In this document: positions 36,167 through 45,369 of the stretch, in pieces
Numbering within the stretch: the stretch's first letter is position 1
Layout: each line of letters begins with the position of its first letter
Source: Allofrancisella guangzhouensis
GTDB taxonomy: Bacteria > Pseudomonadota > Gammaproteobacteria > Francisellales > Francisellaceae
Length of the DNA stretch: 64,000 nt
NCBI RefSeq assembly: GCF_000815225.1
Contig: NZ_CP010427.1
Span: forward strand, 1-64,000
Direction of reading: 5' to 3'
The notes under the pieces: generated by a model
The model's input: the letters and a program-made list of their open reading frames with translations, nothing else
Told to the model about the DNA's origin: nothing
The model's database searches: none
Made by a program: the position numbers and the translations under genes

Positions 36167-36403
36167 ATGTTAGCTATAAAAAAATCTAAAAAATCTATTA
36201 TATTTTGTTTATTCACTTTTATTTTAATCTCATGTTCAAACTCACAAGGCGACTCTTTGGGATATGTTTCACCACCTCCAACTCAAAGGGATATGTATTC
36301 AAATGAAGCAGGTCCTTTGCAACAACCGGGTGGCGTAGCTGCTGAAATAGAAAGTGAACAAGGAAATCCTTCAGATGATTCGGATCTTACAATAAGATAC
36401 TAA
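36167..36403 (+). CDS. Small lipoprotein, unknown
   Basis: A small protein (78 aa from ATG 36167) with leader MLAIKKSKKSIIFCLFTFILISC, an acceptable lipoprotein signal with LISC lipobox. A Pro/Gly/Ser/Glu-rich tail that looks unstructured follows. An upstream ATG at 36113 would give 96 aa, but with 40 residues before the lipobox; neither start has a strong SD. It is encoded divergently from tolQ. I do not recognise the family. Confidence 0.6.
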   Translation: MLAIKKSKKSIIFCLFTFILISCSNSQGDSLGYVSPPPTQRDMYSNEAGPLQQPGGVAAEIESEQGNPSDDSDLTIRY

Positions 36404-36416
36404 GGCTCGGAGTCAA

Positions 36417-37217
36417 TTATTTTTTACCATCCACACTAGAGGGTTCATTAAAATAATCATTTCCAGTTTTTTTCTTATATTTATAATGAGAAATAGGTCC
36501 TGATAGTGCATATCCTATCATTATTAAATAGAGAAGTTTTTCAGGCATAGTAAACAACATTAAAATTATAAGTATAAAGCAAATCACATACAGTTTACTA
36601 ACGTTACCTTTACCGTCACTGTCTTTAAAGCTTCTGAATTTAATATCACTTATCATCATAAAAGCTAGATATAATGCCGTAAAAGCTGTCAATGCCACTG
36701 TAATAAAGGTATATTCGCCTACAAACGTTTCTTGCCCCATCCATATAAGTCCAGAAATGGTAACAGCACCAGCAGGGCATGGCATACCATAAAAATATAA
36801 TCTTTTCTCTACCAAATGCTCTTCTGTAAGCTCTTTTGGTTCTTGCTGGGTATCAAATTTAGCTAGCCTAAGAGCCACAGCTAACAAATATAAAAATGAA
36901 ATTGCCGCGCCTAAATGACCAATACTATGCAAACTCCAAAAATATATCACTAAAGCAGGAGTAGCTCCAAAAGAAACGACATCAGCCAGACTATCTAATG
37001 CTGCTCCGAATGCTGTTTGAGTTTGTGTATAACGTGCAACTCTACCATCAAAAGCATCTGCAAATCCTGACAAAAGCATATAGCCAGCACTTGATATAAA
37101 TTTACCTTGGAAAGCTGCTATAATTGCTAAAAATGCAAACAATAAACTCGCACTAGTAAATAAACTAGGCAGTATGTACTTTGATTTTTTCATATCAACA
37201 TTTTCTAATAACCACAT
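36417..37217 (-). CDS. pssA: CDP-diacylglycerol-serine O-phosphatidyltransferase
   Basis: A 266-residue membrane CDP-alcohol phosphatidyltransferase. The catalytic motif DG..AR........G...D...D is present as DAFDGRVARYTQTQTAFGAALDSLADVVSFG. About eight hydrophobic segments are visible. It condenses CDP-DAG with serine to give phosphatidylserine, the precursor of PE. It is of the Bacillus-like integral membrane type, distinct from the soluble E. coli enzyme. An AAGAGG site supports the ATG at 37217. It is the last gene of the fkpB-ispH-aroH run, 12 bp after aroH. Confidence 0.92.
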   Translation of the reverse strand: MWLLENVDMKKSKYILPSLFTSASLLFAFLAIIAAFQGKFISSAGYMLLSGFADAFDGRVARYTQTQTAFGAALDSLADVVSFGATPALVIYFWSLHSIGHLGAAISFLYLLAVALRLAKFDTQQEPKELTEEHLVEKRLYFYGMPCPAGAVTISGLIWMGQETFVGEYTFITVALTAFTALYLAFMMISDIKFRSFKDSDGKGNVSKLYVICFILIILMLFTMPEKLLYLIMIGYALSGPISHYKYKKKTGNDYFNEPSSVDGKK

Positions 37218-37229
37218 AAGTATAACCTC

Positions 37230-37592
37230 TTATTTCTTCGTCAAATCTGGTCTCAAGAATTTAGCACCATGTAAGTATATATGCCTAATTTCTTTTTGTT
37301 TTCTGGTAGTATTATAAGTCAACATTATTCTTATACAAAGACTTAAAGCATCTTTAACTTTCATTTGTTGACAATCTAACAATGGTACATCTACTAAGCC
37401 TAACTCTCTTGCAGCTACAGCAGGAAACTCTGAACTTATATCAGCTGTTGTTGTGAAAATTATATTCACTATATTTTCATGTCTTACAGAATTATATTCT
37501 AGCATTTTTTCAAGTAACTCTTTAGTTGCAGTTATAACATTCTCTCGAGTGTCTTTAGTGATAGTCGTGGCTCCTCTGATAGATCTTTGCAT
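37230..37592 (-). CDS. aroH: Chorismate mutase, AroH class
   Basis: A 120-residue monofunctional chorismate mutase of the trimeric Bacillus AroH type. It begins MQRSIRGATTITKDTRENVITATKELL with the active-site Arg, and later has IFTTTADISSEFPAVAARELG and a C-terminal HIYLHGAKFLRPDL. It converts chorismate to prephenate for Phe and Tyr. This class is less common in gammaproteobacteria than the AroQ type. It starts four bases after the ispH stop. Confidence 0.93.
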   Translation of the reverse strand: MQRSIRGATTITKDTRENVITATKELLEKMLEYNSVRHENIVNIIFTTTADISSEFPAVAARELGLVDVPLLDCQQMKVKDALSLCIRIMLTYNTTRKQKEIRHIYLHGAKFLRPDLTKK

Positions 37593-37595
37593 TAC

Positions 37596-38549
37596 TTATA
37601 CCTTAGTTAGCTTTTGTTTTAGCAATTTAGGTAATGGAAAATATACCTCCTCTTTTATACCTTCAAAGTCTTCGATATCAACCTCTCCGTCACAAATCTC
37701 TGATATTTTAGCAATTATCTCTTGTACTAAGTACTCTGGCGCAGATGCTCCAGCACTTACGCCGCACGTTTTTTTACTATTAAACCACGCTCTGTCTATA
37801 TCTAAAGGATTATCAACCAAATAAGAATCTACACCCTCTAGTTTAGCAAGTTCTCGCAACCTATTTGAATTTGAGCTATTATGTGAACCAACCACAACCA
37901 GTACATCTACGTGCCCTAGCATAGCTTTAATCGCTGCTTGCCTATTTTGAGTAGCATAGCAAATATCCTCTTTTTTAGGACCTTGAATATTAGGAAATTT
38001 CCTGTTTAACGCCTCTATAATATTTTTTGTCTCATCTACAGATAAAGTTGTTTGTGTAGCATAATAAAGGTTGTTTGGATCTTTAACCTCTAGTTTAGCA
38101 ACATCGCCATCATTCTCAACCAAATATATCGCCCCTTTCAAGCTACGGTACTGTCCCATAGTCCCTTGAACCTCTGGATGCCCCTTATGACCAACCAGTA
38201 TACATTCAGCATCATTATTGCTAGCTAGCCTAACTCCTCTATGAACCTTTGTAACAAGTGGGCAAGTTGCATCATACAATACCAAATTTTTTGTAGCTGC
38301 TGCTTGCTCAACCTTAAGTGAGACACCATGAGCGCTGAATATACACACCGCATTATTAGGAACCTCGTCTATCTCTTTGACAAAAATAACGCCTTTTTTC
38401 TTAAGGGAATCTACTACAACTTTATTATGCACTACCTCATGTCGCACATATACTGGTGAATTCTCTACTTCTAAAACTTTCTCTACAGTTTCTACCGCCC
38501 TACTTACACCAGCACAAAAACCTCGAGGATTAGCTAACAGTATCTTCAT
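37596..38549 (-). CDS. ispH: 4-hydroxy-3-methylbut-2-enyl diphosphate reductase
   Basis: A 317-residue iron-sulfur enzyme that makes IPP and DMAPP in the last step of the MEP pathway. The three cluster Cys lie in NPRGFCAGVSRAVETVE, YDATCPLVTKVH and EDICYATQNRQ. Other marks are FSAHGVS and VVGSHNSSNSNRLRELA. Length matches E. coli IspH (316). Its start overlaps fkpB by 20 bp, a pairing common in proteobacteria. Confidence 0.97.
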   Translation of the reverse strand: MKILLANPRGFCAGVSRAVETVEKVLEVENSPVYVRHEVVHNKVVVDSLKKKGVIFVKEIDEVPNNAVCIFSAHGVSLKVEQAAATKNLVLYDATCPLVTKVHRGVRLASNNDAECILVGHKGHPEVQGTMGQYRSLKGAIYLVENDGDVAKLEVKDPNNLYYATQTTLSVDETKNIIEALNRKFPNIQGPKKEDICYATQNRQAAIKAMLGHVDVLVVVGSHNSSNSNRLRELAKLEGVDSYLVDNPLDIDRAWFNSKKTCGVSAGASAPEYLVQEIIAKISEICDGEVDIEDFEGIKEEVYFPLPKLLKQKLTKV

Positions 38550-38994
38550 TTAGATCTTCCTCATTTTCTGCAACACCGAGTATTTTTGCTTCAAATACTA
38601 TTATCTGACCAGATAAGGGGTGATTAAAATCTACTGTCACGTCATCCTCACTAATCTCGGTAATCAATCCTGGCAGTTTTGTACCATCTTTCTGGCTAAA
38701 GGAAACTATAAGCCCCTCCTCTAACTCTATACTTTTAGGGAACCTAGTCTTTGGGACCGAATAAATACTTGCTGGATGTTTCTCACCAAATGCTTCTTCT
38801 GGCATTAAAACTATCCTTTTACTTGTACCTACTTGTGCTCCTAAAAGCTCTTTTTCGACTTTTTCAGTAAAACATCCTTGTCCCATCTTGAATATAAAAG
38901 CACGATTATAATTTTCTGTATCTTCAGCTATTGAACCATCTTTAAGCCTAAACTTAAAGTGCATTTTCACAAAACTATCAGCTGTAACTTTCAT
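38530..38994 (-). CDS. fkpB: FKBP-type peptidyl-prolyl isomerase, SlpA/FkpB type
   Basis: A 154-residue cytoplasmic prolyl isomerase and chaperone. It opens with VKMHFKFRLKDGSIAEDT. FKMGQGCFTEKVEKELLGAQVG and MPEEAFGEKHP mark the FKBP core, and an insert-in-flap domain is seen around IVSFSQKDGTKLPGLITEISEDDVTVDFNHPLSGQ. It is the first gene of a minus-strand run followed by ispH. Length agrees with the family (about 150). Confidence 0.93.
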   Translation of the reverse strand: MKVTADSFVKMHFKFRLKDGSIAEDTENYNRAFIFKMGQGCFTEKVEKELLGAQVGTSKRIVLMPEEAFGEKHPASIYSVPKTRFPKSIELEEGLIVSFSQKDGTKLPGLITEISEDDVTVDFNHPLSGQIIVFEAKILGVAENEEDLNEDTVS

Positions 38995-39097
38995 TATAAA
39001 ATCGCATCAAAACTTTTTTCAACAAGATACCACATTTACGTAAGTTAGTCATCTTATTACTATAAAAATTGAAGTTTATGCTAAGTAATTTTTTGGT

Positions 39098-40930
39098 TTA
39101 CCATATGACTACTTTGTCACGAAATGAACAATCTATTATCCTTCCAGTTTCTGATATTTCGAACTTAGAACGCCAACAAGGGGATCGTCCTTGTAGTAGG
39201 GTAAAATCTGAAAAGTCTAATTTCCAAACTTTTATCTTTCTTGCTACAGGAGAATTATTAAATGCCTCTTTAATTCCTGCATCATTTAATGTTCCAGTTA
39301 TCAGTCTTCCATCTGATAATAACTTTATGTCTGTAACAGGACTATCCTCATAGCTTTTGCTTGCTGCTTTGAAACTGAAAATTTTCTCAAAGCTATTTCC
39401 CGGTCCTGATCTCATAATGTCTACAAATCCATCTCCATCCCCTACCACTATTCTTCCATCAGGACATATTAATAATATAGTAGCATTCGTATTATATAGT
39501 ATATAGGGGGGAACATTTCCAACATTATTTACATCCCATATATTTAATGGCCATACCTTTATAGAGCCAGCCGTGATTCTCTCCATTGGGAAGCCATCCT
39601 CACTTCGACGTCGTAAATCCTTGGTGGGTAATGATGCACTCAATAGCCTTCCATCTGACAATAATTTTAACTCTGTAATAATATCACGAAACCGATTTAC
39701 GCCACCCACTACACGATCAGTGTCCTCACGAGCACAGTTAAAATCTTCCCATATCCATATATTTCCACTTACAGATCCGCTTACTATTCTACCGTCTGGT
39801 GATACTAATAGCGCTGTAACCTCATCGCTTATCCTACTTCTCTTCCTGCCAATAGGAATATTATGGTTAGTTAAATCCCATACATTTATAGTTCCATTTT
39901 GTGACCCACTTATTATTCTTATGGGTGCACCTGGTAATCCACTTAATGCCTTTCCTTTTGATAATATTTTTAACGCTGTAATCGCACTTTGATCTCTATT
40001 ATCTCTAAGTCTAACATTGGTGCTATGGTTACTTAAATCCCATATACATATATCTCCATCATCTGAGGCACTTACTATCTTGATAGGAGATCCATCTTCT
40101 AGCGGTAATAATTTCAAAATTGTCACTTGCCTAAAATGACCTCTAAGAATGATTCTGTTTTCGAAGTTATTTATATCTGCTATCACTGTTATATCTCCCT
40201 TACTTGATCCAAATATAAACCTTTCATCTGGTAACATTAATACTGACGTGACGTACTCATCAGGCTTCATTTTAAAACAAATCGGGTTTTTATAATTTAT
40301 TGGTAGTGAAAATGGTAAATAAGGTAAAGAAGGTAACTTATCGTAACACTGTTTACATGTTTCTCTAAAAGATTTATAAGTTGAGCTACCTAAGTATTCA
40401 AAAATTATAAGTAACACATTTCGTGGTATTTTTTTATTATTAAACTGAAACTGAGAGGGAAATGTCTCTGAGATAAGACTTTTAGTATTAACGTGGCTAA
40501 GATTTCGCAAACCCAATTGATAACCGTATAGATAATACAATCGCCTAAGCTCAGTTTTTATTCTGTGATGTATTTTTTCTAATTCACCACTATAATGAAA
40601 TGTTCCTTTGTGATCTTTCTCTTCCATACGGATTTTACTTAATAAATCCTTTAAAGCAGTTATTTTAGTAATAGCAAGCGTAGGCTTGGTAGATTCACTA
40701 AATCTGTTAGAACTTCCCATGTTTGGCGCTATAGAATATAACAGACCTGTTATTTCTCCTTCGATTTCTTTTTTATATTCGTGCTTATAAATTTTCTCCT
40801 TTTCTAACACCTCAGACTTCTTAAAAAGCTTTTTTAGTCCACTCGGGTCTGCTGGCTCATATGTGATTAACACGTTTAAAAGGTTTGACAGAGTATTATA
40901 CCAATAGATATCAAATTCATAGTCAGTCAT
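39098..40930 (-). CDS. F-box-like plus WD40 beta-propeller protein, candidate effector
   Basis: A 610-residue protein of eukaryotic-like architecture. Residues 1 to about 160 are helical and unrecognised. Residues about 165-205 fit an F-box: IPRNVLLIIFEYLGSSTYKS, then FRETCKQCYDKL, with the conserved Pro, hydrophobic and Cys positions. Residues about 225-610 hold seven or eight WD40-type units. Examples are IVSASDDGDICIWDLSNHS, IISGSQNGTINVWDLTNHN, IVSGSVSGNIWIWEDFN and IKVWKLDFSD. F-box/WD40 proteins are substrate adaptors of eukaryotic SCF ubiquitin ligases; bacterial F-box proteins known so far are mostly secreted effectors. No signal peptide is seen. An IS30-type transposase relic lies 100 bp upstream of the start. 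Secretion and Skp1 binding are inferred, not shown. Confidence 0.72.
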   Translation of the reverse strand: MTDYEFDIYWYNTLSNLLNVLITYEPADPSGLKKLFKKSEVLEKEKIYKHEYKKEIEGEITGLLYSIAPNMGSSNRFSESTKPTLAITKITALKDLLSKIRMEEKDHKGTFHYSGELEKIHHRIKTELRRLYYLYGYQLGLRNLSHVNTKSLISETFPSQFQFNNKKIPRNVLLIIFEYLGSSTYKSFRETCKQCYDKLPSLPYLPFSLPINYKNPICFKMKPDEYVTSVLMLPDERFIFGSSKGDITVIADINNFENRIILRGHFRQVTILKLLPLEDGSPIKIVSASDDGDICIWDLSNHSTNVRLRDNRDQSAITALKILSKGKALSGLPGAPIRIISGSQNGTINVWDLTNHNIPIGRKRSRISDEVTALLVSPDGRIVSGSVSGNIWIWEDFNCAREDTDRVVGGVNRFRDIITELKLLSDGRLLSASLPTKDLRRRSEDGFPMERITAGSIKVWPLNIWDVNNVGNVPPYILYNTNATILLICPDGRIVVGDGDGFVDIMRSGPGNSFEKIFSFKAASKSYEDSPVTDIKLLSDGRLITGTLNDAGIKEAFNNSPVARKIKVWKLDFSDFTLLQGRSPCWRSKFEISETGRIIDCSFRDKVVIW

Positions 40931-41030
40931 ATTGCTTTACTCAGATTATATTTAAAATTATTTATAATTTTACTTATATCTCTTATTTATGCAACTAGTT
41001 GTGACTAGCTAAATAGCCCTGGTTTTATTC

Positions 41031-41080
41031 GCTAATTTGTATTCTCGATGTTTATTTTGATCCCAAAATGCTCTTCTGAC
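41031..41080 (-). pseudogene. Relic of an IS30-family element (transposase C-terminus and end)
   Basis: The minus strand here encodes HFGIKINIENTN and a TAG stop, matching the last residues of the window's IS30 transposase (HFGISINIETTI, stop). The stop lies inside GCTAATTTGTA, a variant of the IS30 end GCTAGATTGTA. Only about 50 bp are recognisable; no opposite end was found around the F-box gene. It came from a related but not identical element. Confidence 0.75.
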
Positions 41081-41211
41081 AAGCTTAATTTGACGGTCCC
41101 TACAATGTAATGGTGTCACATCATTTGACAATAATAACTTCTTTCTCTACCCTTAACATAGATTTACGCGCCTTTATTCAGAAAGGTAGTAACTGTAAAA
41201 AGGGGAATGTA

Positions 41212-41673
41212 ATGGATAAATATGTAGAACAGCATTTAGAAAAACACGAAATTTTAGAATATAACGCAAAAGTTAGCAATTGGCTTTTTGTTATTCCAGG
41301 GATTATGGCTTTATTTTTCATTTTAGTAGGCACAGCAAATCCAAGAACAGCAGGGATAATGTATTTTATAGCCCTTTGCTATATCTTATACCCTTATATT
41401 ATTAAAACATCAACTGAGCTTGCCATAACTAATGAAAGAATTCTAGGAAGGTCTGGTTTTCTACACGCTAAATTTTTAATGTTAGATTTTGGTAAAATTA
41501 AAAATGTAAAACTAACTCAAAGCTTTTTTGGCAGGCTTTTAAACTATGGAAACATTACTATTTATGACTCAAATTTCACTAAGTATAGGTTTAGATTTAT
41601 TTCTAACCCAATAGCACTTAAGGCTTTTATAAGTGAGAAAAATATAATTAAGAATTTTACCTGTAATATTTAA
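41212..41673 (+). CDS. Bacterial PH-domain membrane protein
   Basis: A 153-residue protein with two adjacent hydrophobic helices (about residues 20-60: WLFVIPGIMALFFILVG, IMYFIALCYILYPYII). A bacterial PH-like domain follows (ELAITNERILGRSGFLHAKFLMLDFGKIKNVKLTQSFFGRLLNYGNITIY). TNERI, the ...I..V and LNYGNI signatures are typical of DUF304/bPH2 proteins. I chose ATG 41212 because AAGGGGA lies seven bases upstream; the frame is open to 41110 but the extra part is not family-like. Function is unknown. Confidence 0.82.
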   Translation: MDKYVEQHLEKHEILEYNAKVSNWLFVIPGIMALFFILVGTANPRTAGIMYFIALCYILYPYIIKTSTELAITNERILGRSGFLHAKFLMLDFGKIKNVKLTQSFFGRLLNYGNITIYDSNFTKYRFRFISNPIALKAFISEKNIIKNFTCNI

Positions 41674-41778
41674 ACCGAGTTTATGACATACTAACTCAAC
41701 AATTTTTATAAACACTATTTTCAAATGAAAGTTTATAGTAGAATTATTAGTCAAGAAATAATTTTAAGTTTTGTCATT

Positions 41779-43023
41779 ATGAAAAAGTATTTATATATCT
41801 TATCCATAGCATTTTTCACCACGTCTCTAGTGAGCTGTGCCTCCATGGATAAAGACCAAAAGCCCGTATCTTATCCTACTCTTGATCCATGTACGCCAGG
41901 GTTGCTTCAATCTCAAAAATCTTTCATATGCCTAAAAAAATTTAAAGGTCTTGACTTCGTAGAGACGAATATTAAATTTAGTGCAGATAGCTTTACGTTA
42001 GATGATCAAGCTAAAGAAGTTCTTGATAAATTGTACGCATATCTAAAATTAACTGGTAATACTAATTTTGTAATCAAAGGATACGCCGGAAAAATCGAAT
42101 CTAAACTAATAAAACACAATGACTTATTAACAAAGCATGATCTCCGACTTTCTAGAGATAGAGCTACTAGTGTCAGAGAATACTTAATAAACAAAGGTAT
42201 AAAACCTGATGGTATGGAGATTCAAGCTTTAGGATACCAAGATCCAATAGCCCCTAATGATTCTAATGCTAATAGAGGAATTAATCAAAGGGTAGAAATA
42301 ACCCTCAAGAGTAAACTTGTAGACCAAATTGACAATATTAATGACCGCGTCAAACCCGTAAAAATTAGTGATTATACAAAATTTTTCGCAAACATTTATC
42401 TGCTTAACGATGACCAAATAGATGAAATGGCTAAGATATATGATAGCCGTGAAAAAAGACCTGCCTTTGGTATTAACTTCAAAATCTTTGCAAATAAACA
42501 ATACCCTGCTAAAGAAGATAATAAGAGCTTTAGTATTATCTCTGAGCCAAAACCTATAAATACGCACAACCCTGATAAAAAAGTGTATAAAATAGGGTCA
42601 GCTCAGTATAACTATACATACAAGGGTATAACTGCCCTTACTATTACTGATCTTAAACAGGAAGCATCTGTAGGAGATTATGTAATTCCAAACGATATAG
42701 TATCTTCTAGCCCACTACCAACTGAAAGCTTCAGAATGGATAGCAAAGTAACTGCTAATGTAATGCAAGATGTCATGAATACTGGCACATTCTCATTTAG
42801 CTACAATAGTATTTTAATCAATAAAGGAGCCTCTGATGGCCTAAAACTTGGTGCCGAGATGATACTTTATGAACCTGAATCAAGAGCCGATGGCTACCCT
42901 GTGCCTCCAAAATACATAGGCCATGGTTTTGTATATCGTCAATCCGATCATTATGCTCTTATTTTAATAGTCAACTCTCTCCAAGAAATAACAAAAAGCT
43001 CTATGGCTACTACAATCCTATAA
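41779..43023 (+). CDS. OmpA-domain lipoprotein, unknown role
   Basis: A 414-residue lipoprotein with signal MKKYLYILSIAFFTTSLVSC. Residues about 50-165 form an OmpA-like peptidoglycan-binding domain (IKFSADSFTLDDQAKEVLDKL, LSRDRATSVREYLINKGIKP, NRGINQRVEITL). The C-terminal 240 residues are unrecognised, with a beta-rich segment (GITALTITDLKQEASVGDYVIP, ILINKGASDGLKLGAEMILYEP) recalling LysM-associated or FlgT-like repeats. The frame extends upstream to 41725, but the lipoprotein start is better. Its stop overlaps the dprA ATG (TAATG). Confidence 0.85.
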   Translation: MKKYLYILSIAFFTTSLVSCASMDKDQKPVSYPTLDPCTPGLLQSQKSFICLKKFKGLDFVETNIKFSADSFTLDDQAKEVLDKLYAYLKLTGNTNFVIKGYAGKIESKLIKHNDLLTKHDLRLSRDRATSVREYLINKGIKPDGMEIQALGYQDPIAPNDSNANRGINQRVEITLKSKLVDQIDNINDRVKPVKISDYTKFFANIYLLNDDQIDEMAKIYDSREKRPAFGINFKIFANKQYPAKEDNKSFSIISEPKPINTHNPDKKVYKIGSAQYNYTYKGITALTITDLKQEASVGDYVIPNDIVSSSPLPTESFRMDSKVTANVMQDVMNTGTFSFSYNSILINKGASDGLKLGAEMILYEPESRADGYPVPPKYIGHGFVYRQSDHYALILIVNSLQEITKSSMATTIL

Positions 43024-44117
43024 TGAAAATTTTAACAAAAAACTGCCTTATTTTGGCAACATCTCCTTATTTTGGCAATAGCCGTTTTAATGCAGCTATT
43101 AATAACAATATTGACTTAGATGATTTGATAAATAACCCTTTACACTATCAAAAACAATTATCTATACGTAAAGAAACTTTAGACTACTTAGTAGAAAAAA
43201 GATACTTAACATACTTAGAAGAAGTTAATAAATGGCTAAGCAGTCCACAACATTCTCTAATAACATATCTAGATAAAAAATATCCCTTTGAATTAAAGCA
43301 AATCCCTAATCCACCTATAGTGTTATACTGTTTGGGTAATACTGATTTACTTGATACTTACCAGCTAGCTATTGTTGGAGCTCGTAACCACACTAGTTAT
43401 GGAAAAAACGTTACAGAAAAAATTATTAGAGAACTAGCTTGTTACAATATAACTATAACTAGTGGATTAGCCTATGGGATTGATACATTGGCACACCGGT
43501 ATGCTTTGGAAAATGATCTTAAAACTATAGCTGTCATAGGTACAGGTATTGATATTATTTATCCTAGATCTAATATCACTTTACATCAAAATATCCTATC
43601 TAATCAAGGTCTTATTATTTCTGAATTTAGTCTTGGTACAGAACCTCTAAGACATAATTTCCCCCAAAGAAATAGGATAATCAGCGCTTTATCTAAAGGC
43701 GTTTTGGTAATTGAAGCAGCACAAAAAAGTGGTTCTTTAATTACTGCTGAATTAGCGCTTGAACAAAATAAAGAAATATTTGCAATCCCTGGAAACATTT
43801 TTAATGCATCAAGCAACGGCTGTAATGAGCTAATAAAACAAGGTGCAAAGTTAGTTAACAATGCCTCTGATATACTGGAAGAATTAAATATCAATGATAA
43901 CTTCGAAATTAGCAATACTTCCGAGAGCGCCATAGAAATTAGTGATGAGCAAAAAGCAGTCCTTAATAGTATAAATAATTGTCTAACTACTATTGATCAG
44001 ATCATTAACAATACTTGTCTACCATACCATAAAATTAGCGAAATTCTATTTGAACTAGAAATGAAATCATTTGTTGAGACAGTACCTGGTGGATACACTA
44101 GAAGACAACTGTCTTAG
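43023..44117 (+). CDS. dprA: DNA processing protein DprA/Smf
   Basis: A 364-residue protein that binds incoming single-stranded DNA and loads RecA during natural transformation. The Rossmann-like core is clear: YPFELKQIPNPPIVLYCLGN, AIVGARNHTSYGKN, TSGLAYGIDTLAHRYAL, FPQRNRIISALSKGVLVIEAA and FAIPGNIFNASSNGCNELIKQGAKL. A C-terminal winged-helix (DprA_WH) is seen from about residue 300. It is translationally coupled to the OmpA lipoprotein gene. Together with type IV pilins and radA it supports natural competence. Confidence 0.96.
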   Translation: MKILTKNCLILATSPYFGNSRFNAAINNNIDLDDLINNPLHYQKQLSIRKETLDYLVEKRYLTYLEEVNKWLSSPQHSLITYLDKKYPFELKQIPNPPIVLYCLGNTDLLDTYQLAIVGARNHTSYGKNVTEKIIRELACYNITITSGLAYGIDTLAHRYALENDLKTIAVIGTGIDIIYPRSNITLHQNILSNQGLIISEFSLGTEPLRHNFPQRNRIISALSKGVLVIEAAQKSGSLITAELALEQNKEIFAIPGNIFNASSNGCNELIKQGAKLVNNASDILEELNINDNFEISNTSESAIEISDEQKAVLNSINNCLTTIDQIINNTCLPYHKISEILFELEMKSFVETVPGGYTRRQLS

Positions 44118-45220
44118 CCTTGCTCTTTGATTGTTTGAATTAGGGTTTGTACATCATTAGCATCACCTGGTAATTCGGCCTTCGCATCACGAAGCTGAAT
44201 GTCTACATCTTTAGACTCATCAGTATCATTTACCTTAGTATCACCATCTAGATTAGCTAGATCAATAACCTTGCTATCATCAGAGTAGCTCTGATCAAAA
44301 GCTTCATCAACCTGAGAAGCTTCGTTTATTTTAGCTAACTTACTCTTAAGCATCATAGGTGGCTCTACAGATTTGTTTATAGAGACATTTCCACTTGATG
44401 CCATCTGTGACTCTACATCATCACCTTCATATCCTAAAACACCAAGTATGGCTTTATCTGTCTCTAAAGCATCACTATCTGCTCTTAATTCTTGATTAAG
44501 AATCTTTGCCATACCATAATCATAATTTTGTAAATAAGCATTACGCATAGCTATATATGGATCTATCGAAACTTCTTTTAAATTAGAGTATGCTGGCAAA
44601 TAAGCTACTCCCTGGTTGATTTGATATGTTCCATATACACCCCAACTTACTATATACGAAGCTGCTGGTCCAATTGGAGCAAAGAAAAATACATATGTAA
44701 GAGGATTAAACAAAGCATCCACACCGTTTGCTACATCTTCTAAAGTGCCTGGACCTAAAAGTGGCCAAACAACATATGGAGATGCTTCATTATCATCATA
44801 TACACCCCATTTATGTAAAGTTACAGCAAAGCTCTGGTGATACCTCATTTGTTTACCGAACCAATCATCTGCTACATCAAAAAAGCCTAAAATTCCAAAA
44901 GTTGTATTTGTTAAAAACCTAACACTATCATCACCAGCATAGCTTAATTGCCCTTGAAACATATCATTGACTACTCTTGCAGGCTCCAGAAGGTTCTGAA
45001 ACATATTAAAAATTCCCGTCTGTACAGAATCTGGCATCACATAATCATAGCCTTTGGCTACCGGGGTGAGAGCGTCATAGGCTTTATCATTAAAAGAATA
45101 CATACTTCTGTTATAATTTTCAAAAGGATCTCGCTTATCCTTTGTAGTTTTCATATTAGAACAACTACTAACCGTTATTCCAACTGTTGAAAATAATAGT
45201 ATAGACTTTATCAACTTCAT
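44114..45220 (-). CDS. mlaA: MlaA/VacJ phospholipid-transport lipoprotein
   Basis: A 368-residue outer-membrane lipoprotein, with signal MKLIKSILLFSTVGITVSSC. The MlaA core spans about residues 30-250: RDPFENYNRSMYSFND, FQNLLEPARVVNDMFQGQ, RFLTNTTFGILGFFDVAD, VWPLLGPGTLEDVANG. It removes misplaced phospholipid from the outer leaflet with OmpC/F-type partners. A low-complexity acidic tail of about 100 residues beyond the domain (many Asp and Ser) makes it longer than E. coli MlaA (251). Its stop overlaps that of dprA by four bases. Confidence 0.94.
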   Translation of the reverse strand: MKLIKSILLFSTVGITVSSCSNMKTTKDKRDPFENYNRSMYSFNDKAYDALTPVAKGYDYVMPDSVQTGIFNMFQNLLEPARVVNDMFQGQLSYAGDDSVRFLTNTTFGILGFFDVADDWFGKQMRYHQSFAVTLHKWGVYDDNEASPYVVWPLLGPGTLEDVANGVDALFNPLTYVFFFAPIGPAASYIVSWGVYGTYQINQGVAYLPAYSNLKEVSIDPYIAMRNAYLQNYDYGMAKILNQELRADSDALETDKAILGVLGYEGDDVESQMASSGNVSINKSVEPPMMLKSKLAKINEASQVDEAFDQSYSDDSKVIDLANLDGDTKVNDTDESKDVDIQLRDAKAELPGDANDVQTLIQTIKEQG

Positions 45221-45369
45221 TAAGCTTATCTCTTTTTATAGTTAGCAAAAATACAACCTAGCAATTATAGTAAATTAAGCCCCAAAACTCTAATAAAAAT
45301 TTTCTTAATAGCTGATCTTTGATATTATTGACACAACTATCTACAAAAAAATCTATGGTTTTAGCGATA

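Noticed and set aside
39573-39992. 139-codon plus-strand open frame inside the F-box/WD40 gene
   Set aside because: Shadow of the WD40 coding frame; no start signal and biased low-complexity product.
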